Shown here in pieces: positions 26,469 to 36,400 of a stretch of DNA of 60,509 bases; position 1 is the first letter of the stretch, and each line of letters opens with the position of its first letter. Made by a program: the position numbers and the translations under genes. Origin of the DNA: Mucilaginibacter sp. (GTDB lineage Bacteria; Bacteroidota; Bacteroidia; Sphingobacteriales; Sphingobacteriaceae); assembly GCA_025352225.1 (NCBI GenBank), contig JANXTT010000069.1, positions 1 through 60,509 on the forward strand, written 5' to 3'. The notes beneath the pieces are model-generated. The model was not told the origin of the DNA. It was given only the letters and a program-made list of their open reading frames with translations, and did not search any database.

Positions 26469-29393
26469 TTATTTTTTATTCTTTGGTTTTAATTCGTCAG
26501 GGCTATCTTTTGTGTAGGTGGTGAATCTTTCTTTAGATCCGGTTTCAAAAACATCTTTTACAACGGCCAGGTCTACACTATAAGCTGGGTTAAATTTATC
26601 CGATCGCATATACTTCTGTAAGCTATAATATAATTGTCTTGAGGCTGGCTTGGTATTATCAATATCTGGCGAGAGATCAGCACTGGAAACGATCAGTTTA
26701 CCCTTGCTTACCCTGGCCTCGTATATCAAAGCCAGGCGGCGGTTTAAGAACCAGGTATCAATGGGCTGCAAAATAGGTCTAAACCCTTTCGGGAAATCTT
26801 CCAGTATCATTGGTTGAGCCTTGTTTAGTACATCCCACCACTGCAAATCACTATGGTAACTTGTAGGGAAACTGGCAAAGGCCTCGCTTGTTGGATCGCA
26901 TAAAATACCCAAAGTATGCGGTGGGCGCATTTTAAACCATGAAGTATTCCAAAACACGGGCGATAGTGTTTGTATTACCTCTTTGCCTTTTATAACTTTT
27001 CCGGCGGCGTTTAAAAACACTTTACCACCATTATTTAAAATATCTTCCGCCTTTTTGTCTAATGATGTGCAATAATATATGCCATCCTTTTCCAGTTCAG
27101 GCAGCTTTTCAGGATAGACCCAAAAATTCCAGTCGTTGGCAAAATCGGTGTTTTCAATCGCTAATTCAAGGTTTAGTTTAGATGCTGCAGTAATACCGTT
27201 TAATGGCCATGTAATAGCACCCACCGGCAGGCAATTGCCAATATCATAATCTTTAGCGGCAAAGCTGCCATTAGCTAATACTGCGCCTTTGCTATCCCTT
27301 ATCTTCCAAATGATGGTAGCGTTTCTTAATTTTGAAAAACCATAGTTAAATAGCTCTGCATCAGCTTTAAAAGTTTCATTATTGGTATAAACAAACTTAG
27401 AGATCCTTGTTAACGGAACTGTAGTATTGCAAAAGCGCGAAAATTGTTTCGGTGTAACGTACCCCTTCTCATTCCAGAAAGCATTTAACAAACCTATTAA
27501 CGCGGTGCCCTGACCGGGATAATCATTCAATGATAATAATTGAAAACCAGCGTAGCCCGGCGACCGTAAAGCCTTTTCGATCTCATTTTTATAGCAAATA
27601 GCTTGTAACTTACCGGACGCCATCATGAACTGTTGGGCTTGGTCGCCCATACCGCGGTCGCTCAGGTCTTCCTGAAACAGTTCAAAGTTTTTGGCCCGAT
27701 ATACCCCCGTATATTTATTTATTTCTTTAAAATCTGGAAATACGCACCATTGCCCCATCTCGTGTACCACAAACGGCACCTTAAATTCTTTGTCAGCATC
27801 GTAGTTTGACATCGTTTCGGGCGCGCTATTCCAAGTTAAGCCCCGAGCATTATTACCTGCCCTAACCATATATTCGTTATTAGGAATTATGGGCCAACTA
27901 CCTCCTACCGATGCCCCGGTATACAAACGGCGGTTATCCTTAGCCTTCCAGTAATTGACAAATTTGGTAAGATACTCTACTTGCCTGCCGCGCGGCTCAT
28001 TACCATATGCCATCATACAAAACGAAGCATGGTTACCATATACGGTACAAATACGGTTAGTTTCATCATATATAAACTGATCAATAGGTTTACCATCGCC
28101 AATTGATGTGCCGTGATTTGCCCAACTTGGCCCCTCAATGTGCAGGTAAAACCCAGCTTTATCGGCAGCAATAAAAGCAGCCTCGGGCGGGCACCAGGAG
28201 TGGAAGCGCATATGATTTAAACCGTGAGCCCTGCAAATTCGGAAAATACGACTCCACGCCGGAACATCCATTGCAGCGTACCCGGTAAGCGGGAACTCGC
28301 AATTGTTTACGGTACCCCGTAAAAAAACCGGGCGTCCATTAATTTCAAAATGCTTATCTACAGCCTTAAACTCACGCATGCCAAATTGGATCTGCTCTTC
28401 GTCGCTTTGCGTACCAGTTACAAGCTTAGCAGTTAGCATATACAACGCCGGGTTAAATTCGTCCCAGGTTAAAATTTTACTGCCCATAGGCAAGTCGGCA
28501 TTTAGTTCTGTAGTTCCATTGCCAAGTTGTACATTTTTAGTAATGGCTAATACTTGTATAATCTGCGGTGTATTGAAACTTTTAGCGGATAATATTACCT
28601 TAGCAAGAGCTATAGATTTACTGGATAGTCCATCATTATTGATTAACATTTTAATGTGGGCAACTTTATTTTTAAGATCAGGATAAACCTGCAGATCCTT
28701 AAAATAGTAAACCAAACTTTTTATCAATTCAATTTTGCCAACTACACCGTTCCAGTTACCCTGCGTATGGTCTGTTAAGCTATGCGAATCCTGGCCAACA
28801 TTAATTTCTTTAACGCGGTTATCAATGCGTAAAGTAATGGTATGTTTTCCGGGGGTAATACGTGATGTGAGATCAAAAACCTGCGCTACAACCATTGTGT
28901 TTTGCATACCAACTTCGTTATCATCTACCCAAACACGGGTTTCGGTATGCGCACGTTCCAGGTTAAGCAAAACACGCTGACCTTTCCATGATTGAGGTAT
29001 GATCACCTCTTTTTGGTACCATGCCGCACCTGTATAATGTTTAGCTGGGGTTAACCAAAATGGCACTTTAATGTTTCCAGGCTGGCGGTATTTGGCCATA
29101 CGCGGGTTATAATACCATGAACTATCATAAATGCTACCCGTCCATTTGGTTTTCAGAGTAATACAGTTCCCTTTTCCGTTTTCGGCCATTGAGCCCGGCA
29201 GCTTGATCTGATCGTCCAGCACAGTATTAAACCACTTTTCTGTAACACCTTTATCTAAAGAGTCTATTTTAAATTTCCACTCGCCTTGTAGCGATATAAT
29301 ATGCTCATTAACATTATTAAATGCTGATAACAACATTGTTACCCAAAAAGCGAGTAAAAAGCAAGCAAAAATCCGGTTAAATGATGTTCTCAT
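26469..29393 (-). CDS. Long glycoside hydrolase family 2 enzyme, specificity unknown
   Basis: The ATG at 29393 gives 974 residues with a signal segment (FACFLLAFWVTMLLSAF); the longer frame starts at a TTG. The N-terminal jelly roll has ISLQGEWKFKIDSLDKGVTEKWF and AAWYQKEVIIPQSWKGQRVLLNLERAHTETRVWVDDNEVG. An Ig-like domain and TIM barrel follow, with FLRGTVNNCEFPLTGY and NHMRFHSWCPPEAAFIAADKAGFYLHIEGP. The acid/base is Glu466 in MAYGNEPRG and the nucleophile Glu545 in VVHEMGQWCVFPDF. About 350 residues beyond the barrel include an Ig-like part and a possible glutamine-amidotransferase-like or jelly-roll domain. This branch differs from typical beta-galactosidases and its sugar is uncertain. 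It is the first gene of the PL11 operon. Confidence 0.85.
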   Translation of the reverse strand: MRTSFNRIFACFLLAFWVTMLLSAFNNVNEHIISLQGEWKFKIDSLDKGVTEKWFNTVLDDQIKLPGSMAENGKGNCITLKTKWTGSIYDSSWYYNPRMAKYRQPGNIKVPFWLTPAKHYTGAAWYQKEVIIPQSWKGQRVLLNLERAHTETRVWVDDNEVGMQNTMVVAQVFDLTSRITPGKHTITLRIDNRVKEINVGQDSHSLTDHTQGNWNGVVGKIELIKSLVYYFKDLQVYPDLKNKVAHIKMLINNDGLSSKSIALAKVILSAKSFNTPQIIQVLAITKNVQLGNGTTELNADLPMGSKILTWDEFNPALYMLTAKLVTGTQSDEEQIQFGMREFKAVDKHFEINGRPVFLRGTVNNCEFPLTGYAAMDVPAWSRIFRICRAHGLNHMRFHSWCPPEAAFIAADKAGFYLHIEGPSWANHGTSIGDGKPIDQFIYDETNRICTVYGNHASFCMMAYGNEPRGRQVEYLTKFVNYWKAKDNRRLYTGASVGGSWPIIPNNEYMVRAGNNARGLTWNSAPETMSNYDADKEFKVPFVVHEMGQWCVFPDFKEINKYTGVYRAKNFELFQEDLSDRGMGDQAQQFMMASGKLQAICYKNEIEKALRSPGYAGFQLLSLNDYPGQGTALIGLLNAFWNEKGYVTPKQFSRFCNTTVPLTRISKFVYTNNETFKADAELFNYGFSKLRNATIIWKIRDSKGAVLANGSFAAKDYDIGNCLPVGAITWPLNGITAASKLNLELAIENTDFANDWNFWVYPEKLPELEKDGIYYCTSLDKKAEDILNNGGKVFLNAAGKVIKGKEVIQTLSPVFWNTSWFKMRPPHTLGILCDPTSEAFASFPTSYHSDLQWWDVLNKAQPMILEDFPKGFRPILQPIDTWFLNRRLALIYEARVSKGKLIVSSADLSPDIDNTKPASRQLYYSLQKYMRSDKFNPAYSVDLAVVKDVFETGSKERFTTYTKDSPDELKPKNKK

Positions 29394-29745
29394 TAGTGCG
29401 TACAAGTAATATTTATAATGGTTAAACCTGCTTATATTTTATATAAAAATGCTTCAATACAATTGAAATCATTGATAATGAACAATAAAAACTGTTTGGC
29501 CCATACATATTTTATAATTGGTATTTAAACAAAATAGCGATTTGTTTAATGTTTGATCTATTTTAGGTAATATGTTTGGTTTGGGCAACCTGTGGTGTCC
29601 TGCCTTATGGCTAATGACCGAAGTTATAAATTGTTTAAAGTTTAAGTCATCTGCAATTTTGGCAATCGAAATTATCAAATCCATTCAAATATCTATTTAC
29701 CTTATTTCATAAAAAACGAGGTCTGATAAGCATTCTAAAGATAAA
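29394..29745 (-). promoter_or_regulatory. Intergenic region between GH28 and the long GH2
   Basis: About 350 bp without a convincing gene. It holds promoter copy D (29558-29606). A 71-codon frame at 29469-29684 overlaps that promoter and shows no family features, so I do not call it. No clear terminator for GH28 was found. Confidence 0.4.
29558..29606 (-). promoter_or_regulatory. PUL promoter with direct-repeat activator site (copy D, long GH2/PL11 operon)
   Basis: In gene direction the half-sites are CAGGAC (29597-29602) and CAGGTT (29587-29592), 10 bp apart. A TAAAATAG -7-like element follows at 29558-29565 after the same 21-nt gap seen in the other copies. The start codon of the long GH2 is 165 bp further on. 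It would drive GH2-PL11-GH2-CE12-CE12. Confidence 0.55.
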
Positions 29746-31176
29746 TTACAAAGATACGCCTTGTACGTCTTTTATACTCACTTTACCCGCGTCTTTTCCG
29801 GTTATGGATGTTTTATCAAATGTCCAGTCTTTAGCGTATTGAATATCACCGGCTGATACCCCTTCAATAATAACATTGCTAAAATGGAATCCAATTAAAG
29901 GATGGCCTTCCATGCCGATGGCATTAATAGCTTTTTTTGCACCCTTAATGGTAATATTTGATATATAAATATCTTTAAAGGTCGGAATACCTTTTTCGGC
30001 AGGTTCAACTTTGGTTAGGAGCTTAGCCCAGTGCGGCGGAATATTATTTATATTATAGCCATCGGGCAGTTTGGAGTAACTATAAGCCGGGTTCCAGTTC
30101 ATGGTAATCTGGATAGCGTTACCAACGTTGTTCATCGTAATATTTTGAAAGTGAATGTCTTCTACAACGCCTCCCCTGGTAATTGCCGATTTTATATTTA
30201 AGCCATTACCAGTGCCATTACCCGAAAGATTTGTAGCAATGACATGCCTTATGCCCCCTGCGGTTTCGCTGCCTAATGTTAACAAGCCACCGCCAGCTCT
30301 AGATAAGCAATTGCGGATCAATACATATTCTGTTGGTCGGTTAACCCTTTGTCCATCCCAATCACGACCCGACTTTAGGCAAAAATCATCATCATTACAA
30401 TCAATATCGCAATTCTGGATCAGCACATATGTTGATGAATCAACATCGATGCCATCTGTACTGGGGCCATGCCCGGCAATATTGTTGCGTATAATTACAC
30501 CATCAACGGTTACATATTTGGAATATAATACCTGCACCGTCCAAAACCCTGCCTGTTGGAGTGTAATGGTTTTTAGTGTTACATTGCTTGATCCAGATAT
30601 TAATATGGTACGCGGGCGCTTGGCATCATAATCAACTATCCAGCGCAACCCTCTGGGTTCGTAATCTTTACGCATACTCCAGTATTTATTCCAAAATATT
30701 TTACCTTGTGCATTAATAATACCCTCGCCTGTAATGGCTACCTCTCCCTGATCTATTATATTGATCAATGCAGTCGGCCATTTCATTTCGATACCAGCAA
30801 TGCGGGTATCGATTTCGGGATAGTCATCAATGTTTTGGCTGCCCATTAACTCAACGCCTTTATCAATTTGCAGATTTACGTTCTTTTTTAAAAATATAGA
30901 ACCCGTTAAATATTTGCCTGGTGCAAAACTTACTATCCCGCCACCCTTTGCAGCGCATGCATCAATAGCTTTTTGTATCGCTTTAGTATTTAACGTAACC
31001 CCATTATTAATGGCGCCGTATTCACTAACTTTAAATAAACTTGTTTTATTGGGCAAATGATGAGCACCTACTTGTTTCACCCAGGCAGGGTTGGCGTTAT
31101 TGTTTTGAGCATATAACTTTGTGTTATATAATTGAATTACAAATACTATAATGAATAAAAGATTAAGTCTTTTCAT
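29746..31176 (-). CDS. Glycoside hydrolase family 28, rhamnogalacturonan- or galacturonan-active
   Basis: A 476-residue secreted parallel beta-helix enzyme (signal peptide ending TKLYAQ). The typical GH28 start is present: ISEYG-like VSEYGAINNGVTLNTKAIQKAIDACAAKGGGIVSFAPGKYLTGSIFLKKNV. Catalytic aspartates are readable: Asp241 in STDGID and Asp262-Asp263 in NDDD, at the 21-residue spacing usual for the family. The later blocks differ from polygalacturonases: GSETAGG replaces the GHG histidine motif and LNIKS replaces the RIK-type motif (Arg to Asn). This favours a rhamnogalacturonan hydrolase or an exo-acting enzyme with altered subsite +1. It follows the SusCD block after a large hairpin and precedes the PL11 operon. 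No copy of the PUL promoter motif was found directly upstream. Confidence 0.9.
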   Translation of the reverse strand: MKRLNLLFIIVFVIQLYNTKLYAQNNNANPAWVKQVGAHHLPNKTSLFKVSEYGAINNGVTLNTKAIQKAIDACAAKGGGIVSFAPGKYLTGSIFLKKNVNLQIDKGVELMGSQNIDDYPEIDTRIAGIEMKWPTALINIIDQGEVAITGEGIINAQGKIFWNKYWSMRKDYEPRGLRWIVDYDAKRPRTILISGSSNVTLKTITLQQAGFWTVQVLYSKYVTVDGVIIRNNIAGHGPSTDGIDVDSSTYVLIQNCDIDCNDDDFCLKSGRDWDGQRVNRPTEYVLIRNCLSRAGGGLLTLGSETAGGIRHVIATNLSGNGTGNGLNIKSAITRGGVVEDIHFQNITMNNVGNAIQITMNWNPAYSYSKLPDGYNINNIPPHWAKLLTKVEPAEKGIPTFKDIYISNITIKGAKKAINAIGMEGHPLIGFHFSNVIIEGVSAGDIQYAKDWTFDKTSITGKDAGKVSIKDVQGVSL

Positions 31177-31222
31177 TTTATTAATTTAATGCAGGGTTAA
31201 GAGTAAACCACCTATATAGAAA

Positions 31223-31272
31223 AACTACCCTTAAAAAGACATTGTTATATAATGTTACTTTTAAGGGTAGTT
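31223..31272 (-). terminator. Long hairpin after SusD, probable terminator or attenuator
   Basis: A perfect 14-bp stem pairs 31223-31236 with 31259-31272. Its 22-nt loop contains a further 5-bp inverted repeat. On the minus strand the stem ends in a short T-run (GTAGTTTTTC). It lies 55 bp after the SusD stop and 47 bp before the GH28 start, so it either ends the SusCD/FAS1 transcript or lowers read-through into GH28. Confidence 0.75.
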
Positions 31273-31327
31273 CTGTAAGTGTTTTTAAACCTTTGGTTAA
31301 TTTAATTCAGTGTTTGTTTATATATTA

Positions 31328-33118
31328 TTACCATTTAAATGGCAAGTAATAGTTACCACTCATTAATTTTGCCTGAGCTGCACTGGCGGCTGCCCCATAA
31401 CCATCTTTACTTAGTTTATCATAAACTTTATTTGCTATAAAGGATGGATCGTTACGGCGCAGGGCAATACGTAGCAAGTCGGGCCAACGATAGCCTTCGT
31501 AGGCTAATTCCAGAGCCGATTCCAAAATTAACTTATCTTCCAACCCCTGCATATCCGCGTAAGCACTTGCCGGATACGGTGTTAAGAATGCATTATTGCG
31601 TATGCCAACATTTTGTGACCAATCCGCATTATAAAATGGATATGGGGCGCGGCCATTTCGGGCATCAAAATCATATGGCGGCGTATCAAACGTTTGCTGA
31701 TTATTGGTTACATCCTTGTTAGTGGTATTAGGACTATTAAAAGCGGGAAGATCATGATCAAAAACATTAATGATGCCATAATTTAATAAAGCGTATGCCA
31801 ATTTGCTTCTTCCATCGCGGTTAGCGGCCTCAGCAAAGTGCAAATGACAGGCACTGGCACGCATTAAAAACCATTTACCAAATTTATGTGCTATGGTTCC
31901 ATCCTGATATATGTACAGATTTTTCATAATTACGTTTTGGCCATTTATAGTATGATAAGTTTCGCGCCCACGTTCGTCATAAGGGAAACCGTTTAGCTGT
32001 ACCTGACTATTCCAGTAACCAATTGCAGTTTGAGAAGGCTGTACCAACCACCTGCCACCCTGATTGGAGAAAAGATCAACAAATGGATCTTGTGGTTGAA
32101 AACTCGAATCGAATATCATCTGCCACATCCATTCGGCCTCAAATGGTGCTCCGGAATTAAAACTAGCATCCTGGCTCTGAGTTCTGGCAAAATTTGCCTG
32201 CCAACCCGCAGTATTACTTGCTACTAAAGCATTAATATCCTGAGATCTATTACCAAGATACGAAATAGGTGTAAGCTGGCCAGAAACTCTTAAAATCTTA
32301 AAGTTATTAACGCCAGATGATTGGGTATTCCATAAATACTCTAGTGCTGCCCGGTAACTTGTAGCGGCAGAAGTATAATTATTTTGCCATAAATATAAAT
32401 CTCCCAATAAAAATTGTTTGTTAATAAAAAAGAATTTGGTGTTATAGCCATCAATAAGCGTAACTAATGATGAACTTGCACCGCTTGTTAATGTTGAAGC
32501 TGCGGCATATGGATCAAGATATGGGAGCTGGGCAACAGAGGTTACAAGTTTATCTAATAATTGATTAAATGTTAGAAGCGGGAACTTAGATTGGTCTTTT
32601 AAAGCGTTTACGTCAGAAATAGGATCGGTTACATATGGAACTGAGCCGAAATGTATACCCAGTTGGAGATAAACCCACGCCCGCACACAGGCAACATCGG
32701 CATACCGCTGATTATAATCACTTTCAGTAATTTTATTACTGGCACGCATTTTATCAAAATTGCTCATCACATCATTACAGTTAAGTATGATATTGAACAT
32801 TGGCCGGGGATCTGCCCATGGATTGTTTGCTGAAACATTATGCTGGCTAATTTCAATGAGGTTTTTATCCGAATTAGGTGTAATATCCATTAAATCTCCC
32901 CTTAATTCATTTAATATCACATATTGCTCGGCAATGCCTAACAGCTTACCATATATACCCAGCACGGCTGAGTTAGCATCGTATACGTTTTGAAAATTGT
33001 TTGCAACATCAACCGCTGATTTGGGTGGAATGTCAAAAAGTTTTTTACATGAAAACATAATAGACGCAAGCGCTACTAATGTCATTATTGCTATTTTGCT
33101 TAAAATATTTTTTTTCAT
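31328..33118 (-). CDS. SusD/RagB family outer-membrane lipoprotein
   Basis: A 596-residue lipoprotein from the ATG at 33118 (the longer frame adds six residues before the signal peptide). The lipobox ends MFSC at Cys24. SusD family marks include the N-terminal helical part with ANSAVLGIYGKL and CVRAWVYLQLGIHFGSVPYVTDPIS, and the C-terminal EGYRWPDLLRIALRRNDPSF followed by YYLPFKW at the end. SusD binds oligosaccharides as a lid over its SusC channel. It lies 32 bp downstream of its SusC partner and is the last gene of the seven-gene block. Long loops and low similarity to the other two SusD proteins here suggest a distinct ligand. Confidence 0.92.
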   Translation of the reverse strand: MKKNILSKIAIMTLVALASIMFSCKKLFDIPPKSAVDVANNFQNVYDANSAVLGIYGKLLGIAEQYVILNELRGDLMDITPNSDKNLIEISQHNVSANNPWADPRPMFNIILNCNDVMSNFDKMRASNKITESDYNQRYADVACVRAWVYLQLGIHFGSVPYVTDPISDVNALKDQSKFPLLTFNQLLDKLVTSVAQLPYLDPYAAASTLTSGASSSLVTLIDGYNTKFFFINKQFLLGDLYLWQNNYTSAATSYRAALEYLWNTQSSGVNNFKILRVSGQLTPISYLGNRSQDINALVASNTAGWQANFARTQSQDASFNSGAPFEAEWMWQMIFDSSFQPQDPFVDLFSNQGGRWLVQPSQTAIGYWNSQVQLNGFPYDERGRETYHTINGQNVIMKNLYIYQDGTIAHKFGKWFLMRASACHLHFAEAANRDGRSKLAYALLNYGIINVFDHDLPAFNSPNTTNKDVTNNQQTFDTPPYDFDARNGRAPYPFYNADWSQNVGIRNNAFLTPYPASAYADMQGLEDKLILESALELAYEGYRWPDLLRIALRRNDPSFIANKVYDKLSKDGYGAAASAAQAKLMSGNYYLPFKW

Positions 33119-33150
33119 TATCATATCAATTAACACAATATCTTATTCAA

Positions 33151-36100
33151 TTATAAACTAATACGCACACCCAATTGTACAGATCTGAATTGTGGTTCTA
33201 AACCGGTATCAATTCCTTGTGTAAAAACACTTTCAGTAGCACTAAATTCGGGATCGTAGCCAAGGTATTTAGTAAAAGTAAGGAGGTTGTTCCCTGTTGC
33301 GTAAAGTTTAATAGCTTTTATATTAGCTTTACCCTTAATGGGTAAATTATACGTTGCTGAAATGGTTCTTAAACGAATATATGACCCATCTTCAATCCAA
33401 CGGTCAGAAAATCGCGAATTAGTCATCGGATCTCCATAAGTGGCTTTGGGTACATTAGTTAATTGCCCATCTACTTTCCAACGGTTTAATACATCTAGTG
33501 TTTGATTTTGAAATCCCTTTTGTGACTCTAGCTGTTGCCTGGTATAGTTAAATATCTGGTTACCTTTACTAAAGGTAAATAAAGCACTAAATGTTACTCT
33601 TTTATAAGTAAGTGTTGAATTTATACCGCCCGTAAACTCAGGGTTTGGATTACCTATTACTTGCTGATCATTCTGATCGATAATACCGTCGCCATTTACA
33701 TCAACAAACCTTACATCGCCACCATGTGGTTGTGATAATAAGCCATTAGGCTGAACTTCTTTAATACCGGAAGCTAAAGCCTCGGCATCTGATCTGTAAA
33801 CCCCATTTGTTTTATAACCATAAAATACATTTGCTGGTAAGCCTACCTGTGTTAGTATACTCGCACCTGCATATTTTGTTATCATACTATTATTAGGAAT
33901 TTTTGTGATTTTGTTCTGGTATTTTGAGATGTTCATACCAACGTCCCATTTAAATCTGGTATGATTAATAATTCTACCGCTTGCAGATACTTCAATGCCT
34001 TGCGTGCGCATTCCACCACTATTTGTTACGGCATAGTTAAAACCGGCATATGCGGGTTGTGGTTCATATATTAACATGTTAGATGTATTGTTTTGATAAA
34101 CATCAACATTTAACGTTAAACGCTCATTTAATAATGATGCATCTAAACCTATATCGGCTTTTTTATTAGTTTCCCATTGAAGCTGTGAGTTACCAATATT
34201 GCCTCGTATTAAACCTTGTTGGCCAACTAAGTTTTGCGATACATAGTATTGCCTTGCTGCATAGTTACCTACATCATCATTACCAGTAAGCCCATAACTG
34301 GCTCTTAATTTTAAGAGTTCAATAAAATTAACATTTGACATAAACGGCTCTGATGATATTAACCATGCAGCCGAAACTGATGGAAGTACGGCCAGTTTAA
34401 CACCATTAATTGTTAAAGCATTGGGTATATTTGTTCCAAACCTTGATGACCCATCCACAGACGTATTAAATGAGAAGAAATATTTATTTAGTAATTGATA
34501 ATCTAAACCTAAATAGGTATTTAACCAATTCCATTCACCAGTTTCGCCACTTGAGGCCCGTAAGGCTGAAACCCCGTAAGTAACATCGATAAATTGATCA
34601 GTAGCTGAATTATACCCCCTATCCACATTATTATTACTTACACTGGTTTGAAACCGGGTTCCAATATTAGCGTTTATATGGTGTATACGATTGAATGTTC
34701 TGTCGTAACTAAAATGAGTATCGTTGAATAAACTATATAAACGCTGCACCTGGCTACCCAAACGGCTGTATACTATAGCATTTTTTCCATTTATGGTCGG
34801 TGTTCCAATCGTGTCTGGCTGAACACCAGAGCGAGGCAAAAAAGTATTTTCTCTTACCTTATCATAAGTAACTCCCATTTGTGATTGCAGAGTTGCATAT
34901 CTATTAAACAGGTATTTAAAATTAATAGCACCGAAAAAGCGATAGCTTTTGGCAATATTTTGTGCTGTATCTACCACTGTTGCCGGGTTACCAATGTTAA
35001 ATACATCAAGATTTTCATTATTTGGTGATTCTGTTCCCTGAGCGTTAACTTGTTTTACACGTTCAAACGGTGCCTTAACCTGACTTAAAAAAATCGGATT
35101 TGATTTTGGAGAAATACCCTGATCAAACATTTTTTGTTCATTGTAATTAAAAGAAAGATTTGCGTTTATTGAAAACTGTTTGGTTAGATTTAAATCAGCG
35201 TTAAAACGGGTGCCATATTTTGAGTTATTGCTGCCTTTAGTAATACCGCCCTCATTACCCAGGTTAAGGGATAATGCATACTTTGCAATATTATCTCCAC
35301 CTGATACCCTTAAATAATAATTTTGATTAAAACTATTTTTAAATACTTGTTTTTGCCAATCGGTATTGTTGTGGTAACTGTAATAACTACCACTATTAAC
35401 ATTATCGTTCATATATGGCAAAGCCTGTATTTGCCCATCACTTGAACCACTTGATTTCAGTAGATCAGATAAATAAACTCTATAATCTGATGCTTGCAGA
35501 AGTGGCAAATCAGCGGGCCGCAAATTAAAGCCCGTGTAAATTCCAAAATCAATTTTAGTTGCTAAATCATTAGTATGGCCGGTTGTTATTAAAATTACAC
35601 CATTAGCTCCTTTGGTACCGTAGCTAGAAGCAGCGGCATCCTTAATAATTGTATAACTATCAATATCGTTAAAATCAATATTATCTAATGGATTGTTATA
35701 GTGGCCACCTACAAGTGAATTGCCGTAATGCGCATTATCATAGATCATACCGTCTACAACAACAAGCGGTTTATTGGTTGCATATAACGAGGAGTATCCA
35801 CGCAAAAACAGATCAGCTCCAATATTTGGCGTACCGGACCGCCTAATTGTATTTATACCAGCAACGCGTCCTTGTAAATAAGAGTCTGCTGTTTCGTTTG
35901 ACGTTTCCCAGCCACCTTGTAAACTAACGGTTGATACCGCTTTACTTAATCGGTTGATAGGCATTTGGCCATATATGGTATTGGCTATACTATATACGGA
36001 AACAAATCCGTCTTCATATAAACTGGTTGATACATTTTTACGCCCTTTCAAGGCAATCTCTTTGGACTGGTACCCTGCGCCAGAAACTGTTAAAATTTCG

Positions 36101-36381
36101 GAGTAAGAAGGTACTTTAATTGAAAAACCTCCTTTATCATCAGTAATTGCGGCCGAATATTCGGAAACGCTAATATTAATACCAGCAATTGGTTTACCCG
36201 TTGCAGCATCAGTTATTGTTCCTGTAGCTGTTAAACCACTATCCGTATTTTTAGTACCAACCGACGGTTTGGCCGGTGCATTAACTGTACTGTCTGTTTG
36301 CTGTGCCGAAACTGCGAATGACCACAGTATCAGGGCAGAAAACAGGGTTAATATTTTTAATAATTTAGTAAATATATTCAT
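33151..36381 (-). CDS. SusC/RagA family TonB-linked outer-membrane protein
   Basis: From the ATG at 36381 the protein has 1076 residues with signal peptide ending SFAVSAQQ; the longer frame would overlap the region before the signal peptide. An unusual Ser/Thr/Pro-rich stretch (about 28-50) precedes the carboxypeptidase-regulatory-like domain (TATGTITDAATGKPIAGINISV). The plug has SYLQGRVAGINTIRRSGTPNIGADLFLRGYSS, LVVVDGMIYDN and IIKDAAASSYGTKGANGVILITT. The barrel carries the SusC-type VDVNGDGIIDQNDQQVIGNPNPEFTGGINSTLTYK and ends in EPQFRSVQLGVRISL. The plug lacks the usual VVVIGYG sequence. It transports oligosaccharides with the SusD 32 bp downstream. Confidence 0.94.
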   Translation of the reverse strand: MNIFTKLLKILTLFSALILWSFAVSAQQTDSTVNAPAKPSVGTKNTDSGLTATGTITDAATGKPIAGINISVSEYSAAITDDKGGFSIKVPSYSEILTVSGAGYQSKEIALKGRKNVSTSLYEDGFVSVYSIANTIYGQMPINRLSKAVSTVSLQGGWETSNETADSYLQGRVAGINTIRRSGTPNIGADLFLRGYSSLYATNKPLVVVDGMIYDNAHYGNSLVGGHYNNPLDNIDFNDIDSYTIIKDAAASSYGTKGANGVILITTGHTNDLATKIDFGIYTGFNLRPADLPLLQASDYRVYLSDLLKSSGSSDGQIQALPYMNDNVNSGSYYSYHNNTDWQKQVFKNSFNQNYYLRVSGGDNIAKYALSLNLGNEGGITKGSNNSKYGTRFNADLNLTKQFSINANLSFNYNEQKMFDQGISPKSNPIFLSQVKAPFERVKQVNAQGTESPNNENLDVFNIGNPATVVDTAQNIAKSYRFFGAINFKYLFNRYATLQSQMGVTYDKVRENTFLPRSGVQPDTIGTPTINGKNAIVYSRLGSQVQRLYSLFNDTHFSYDRTFNRIHHINANIGTRFQTSVSNNNVDRGYNSATDQFIDVTYGVSALRASSGETGEWNWLNTYLGLDYQLLNKYFFSFNTSVDGSSRFGTNIPNALTINGVKLAVLPSVSAAWLISSEPFMSNVNFIELLKLRASYGLTGNDDVGNYAARQYYVSQNLVGQQGLIRGNIGNSQLQWETNKKADIGLDASLLNERLTLNVDVYQNNTSNMLIYEPQPAYAGFNYAVTNSGGMRTQGIEVSASGRIINHTRFKWDVGMNISKYQNKITKIPNNSMITKYAGASILTQVGLPANVFYGYKTNGVYRSDAEALASGIKEVQPNGLLSQPHGGDVRFVDVNGDGIIDQNDQQVIGNPNPEFTGGINSTLTYKRVTFSALFTFSKGNQIFNYTRQQLESQKGFQNQTLDVLNRWKVDGQLTNVPKATYGDPMTNSRFSDRWIEDGSYIRLRTISATYNLPIKGKANIKAIKLYATGNNLLTFTKYLGYDPEFSATESVFTQGIDTGLEPQFRSVQLGVRISL

Positions 36382-36400
36382 ATGGTTAGGGTATAAATCA

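Noticed and set aside
29469..29684. 71-codon minus-strand frame between GH28 and the long GH2
   Set aside because: It overlaps the proposed promoter copy D and shows no family features.
30155..30631. 158-codon frame antisense to GH28
   Set aside because: It lies wholly inside a well-supported gene and looks like a shadow of its codon pattern.
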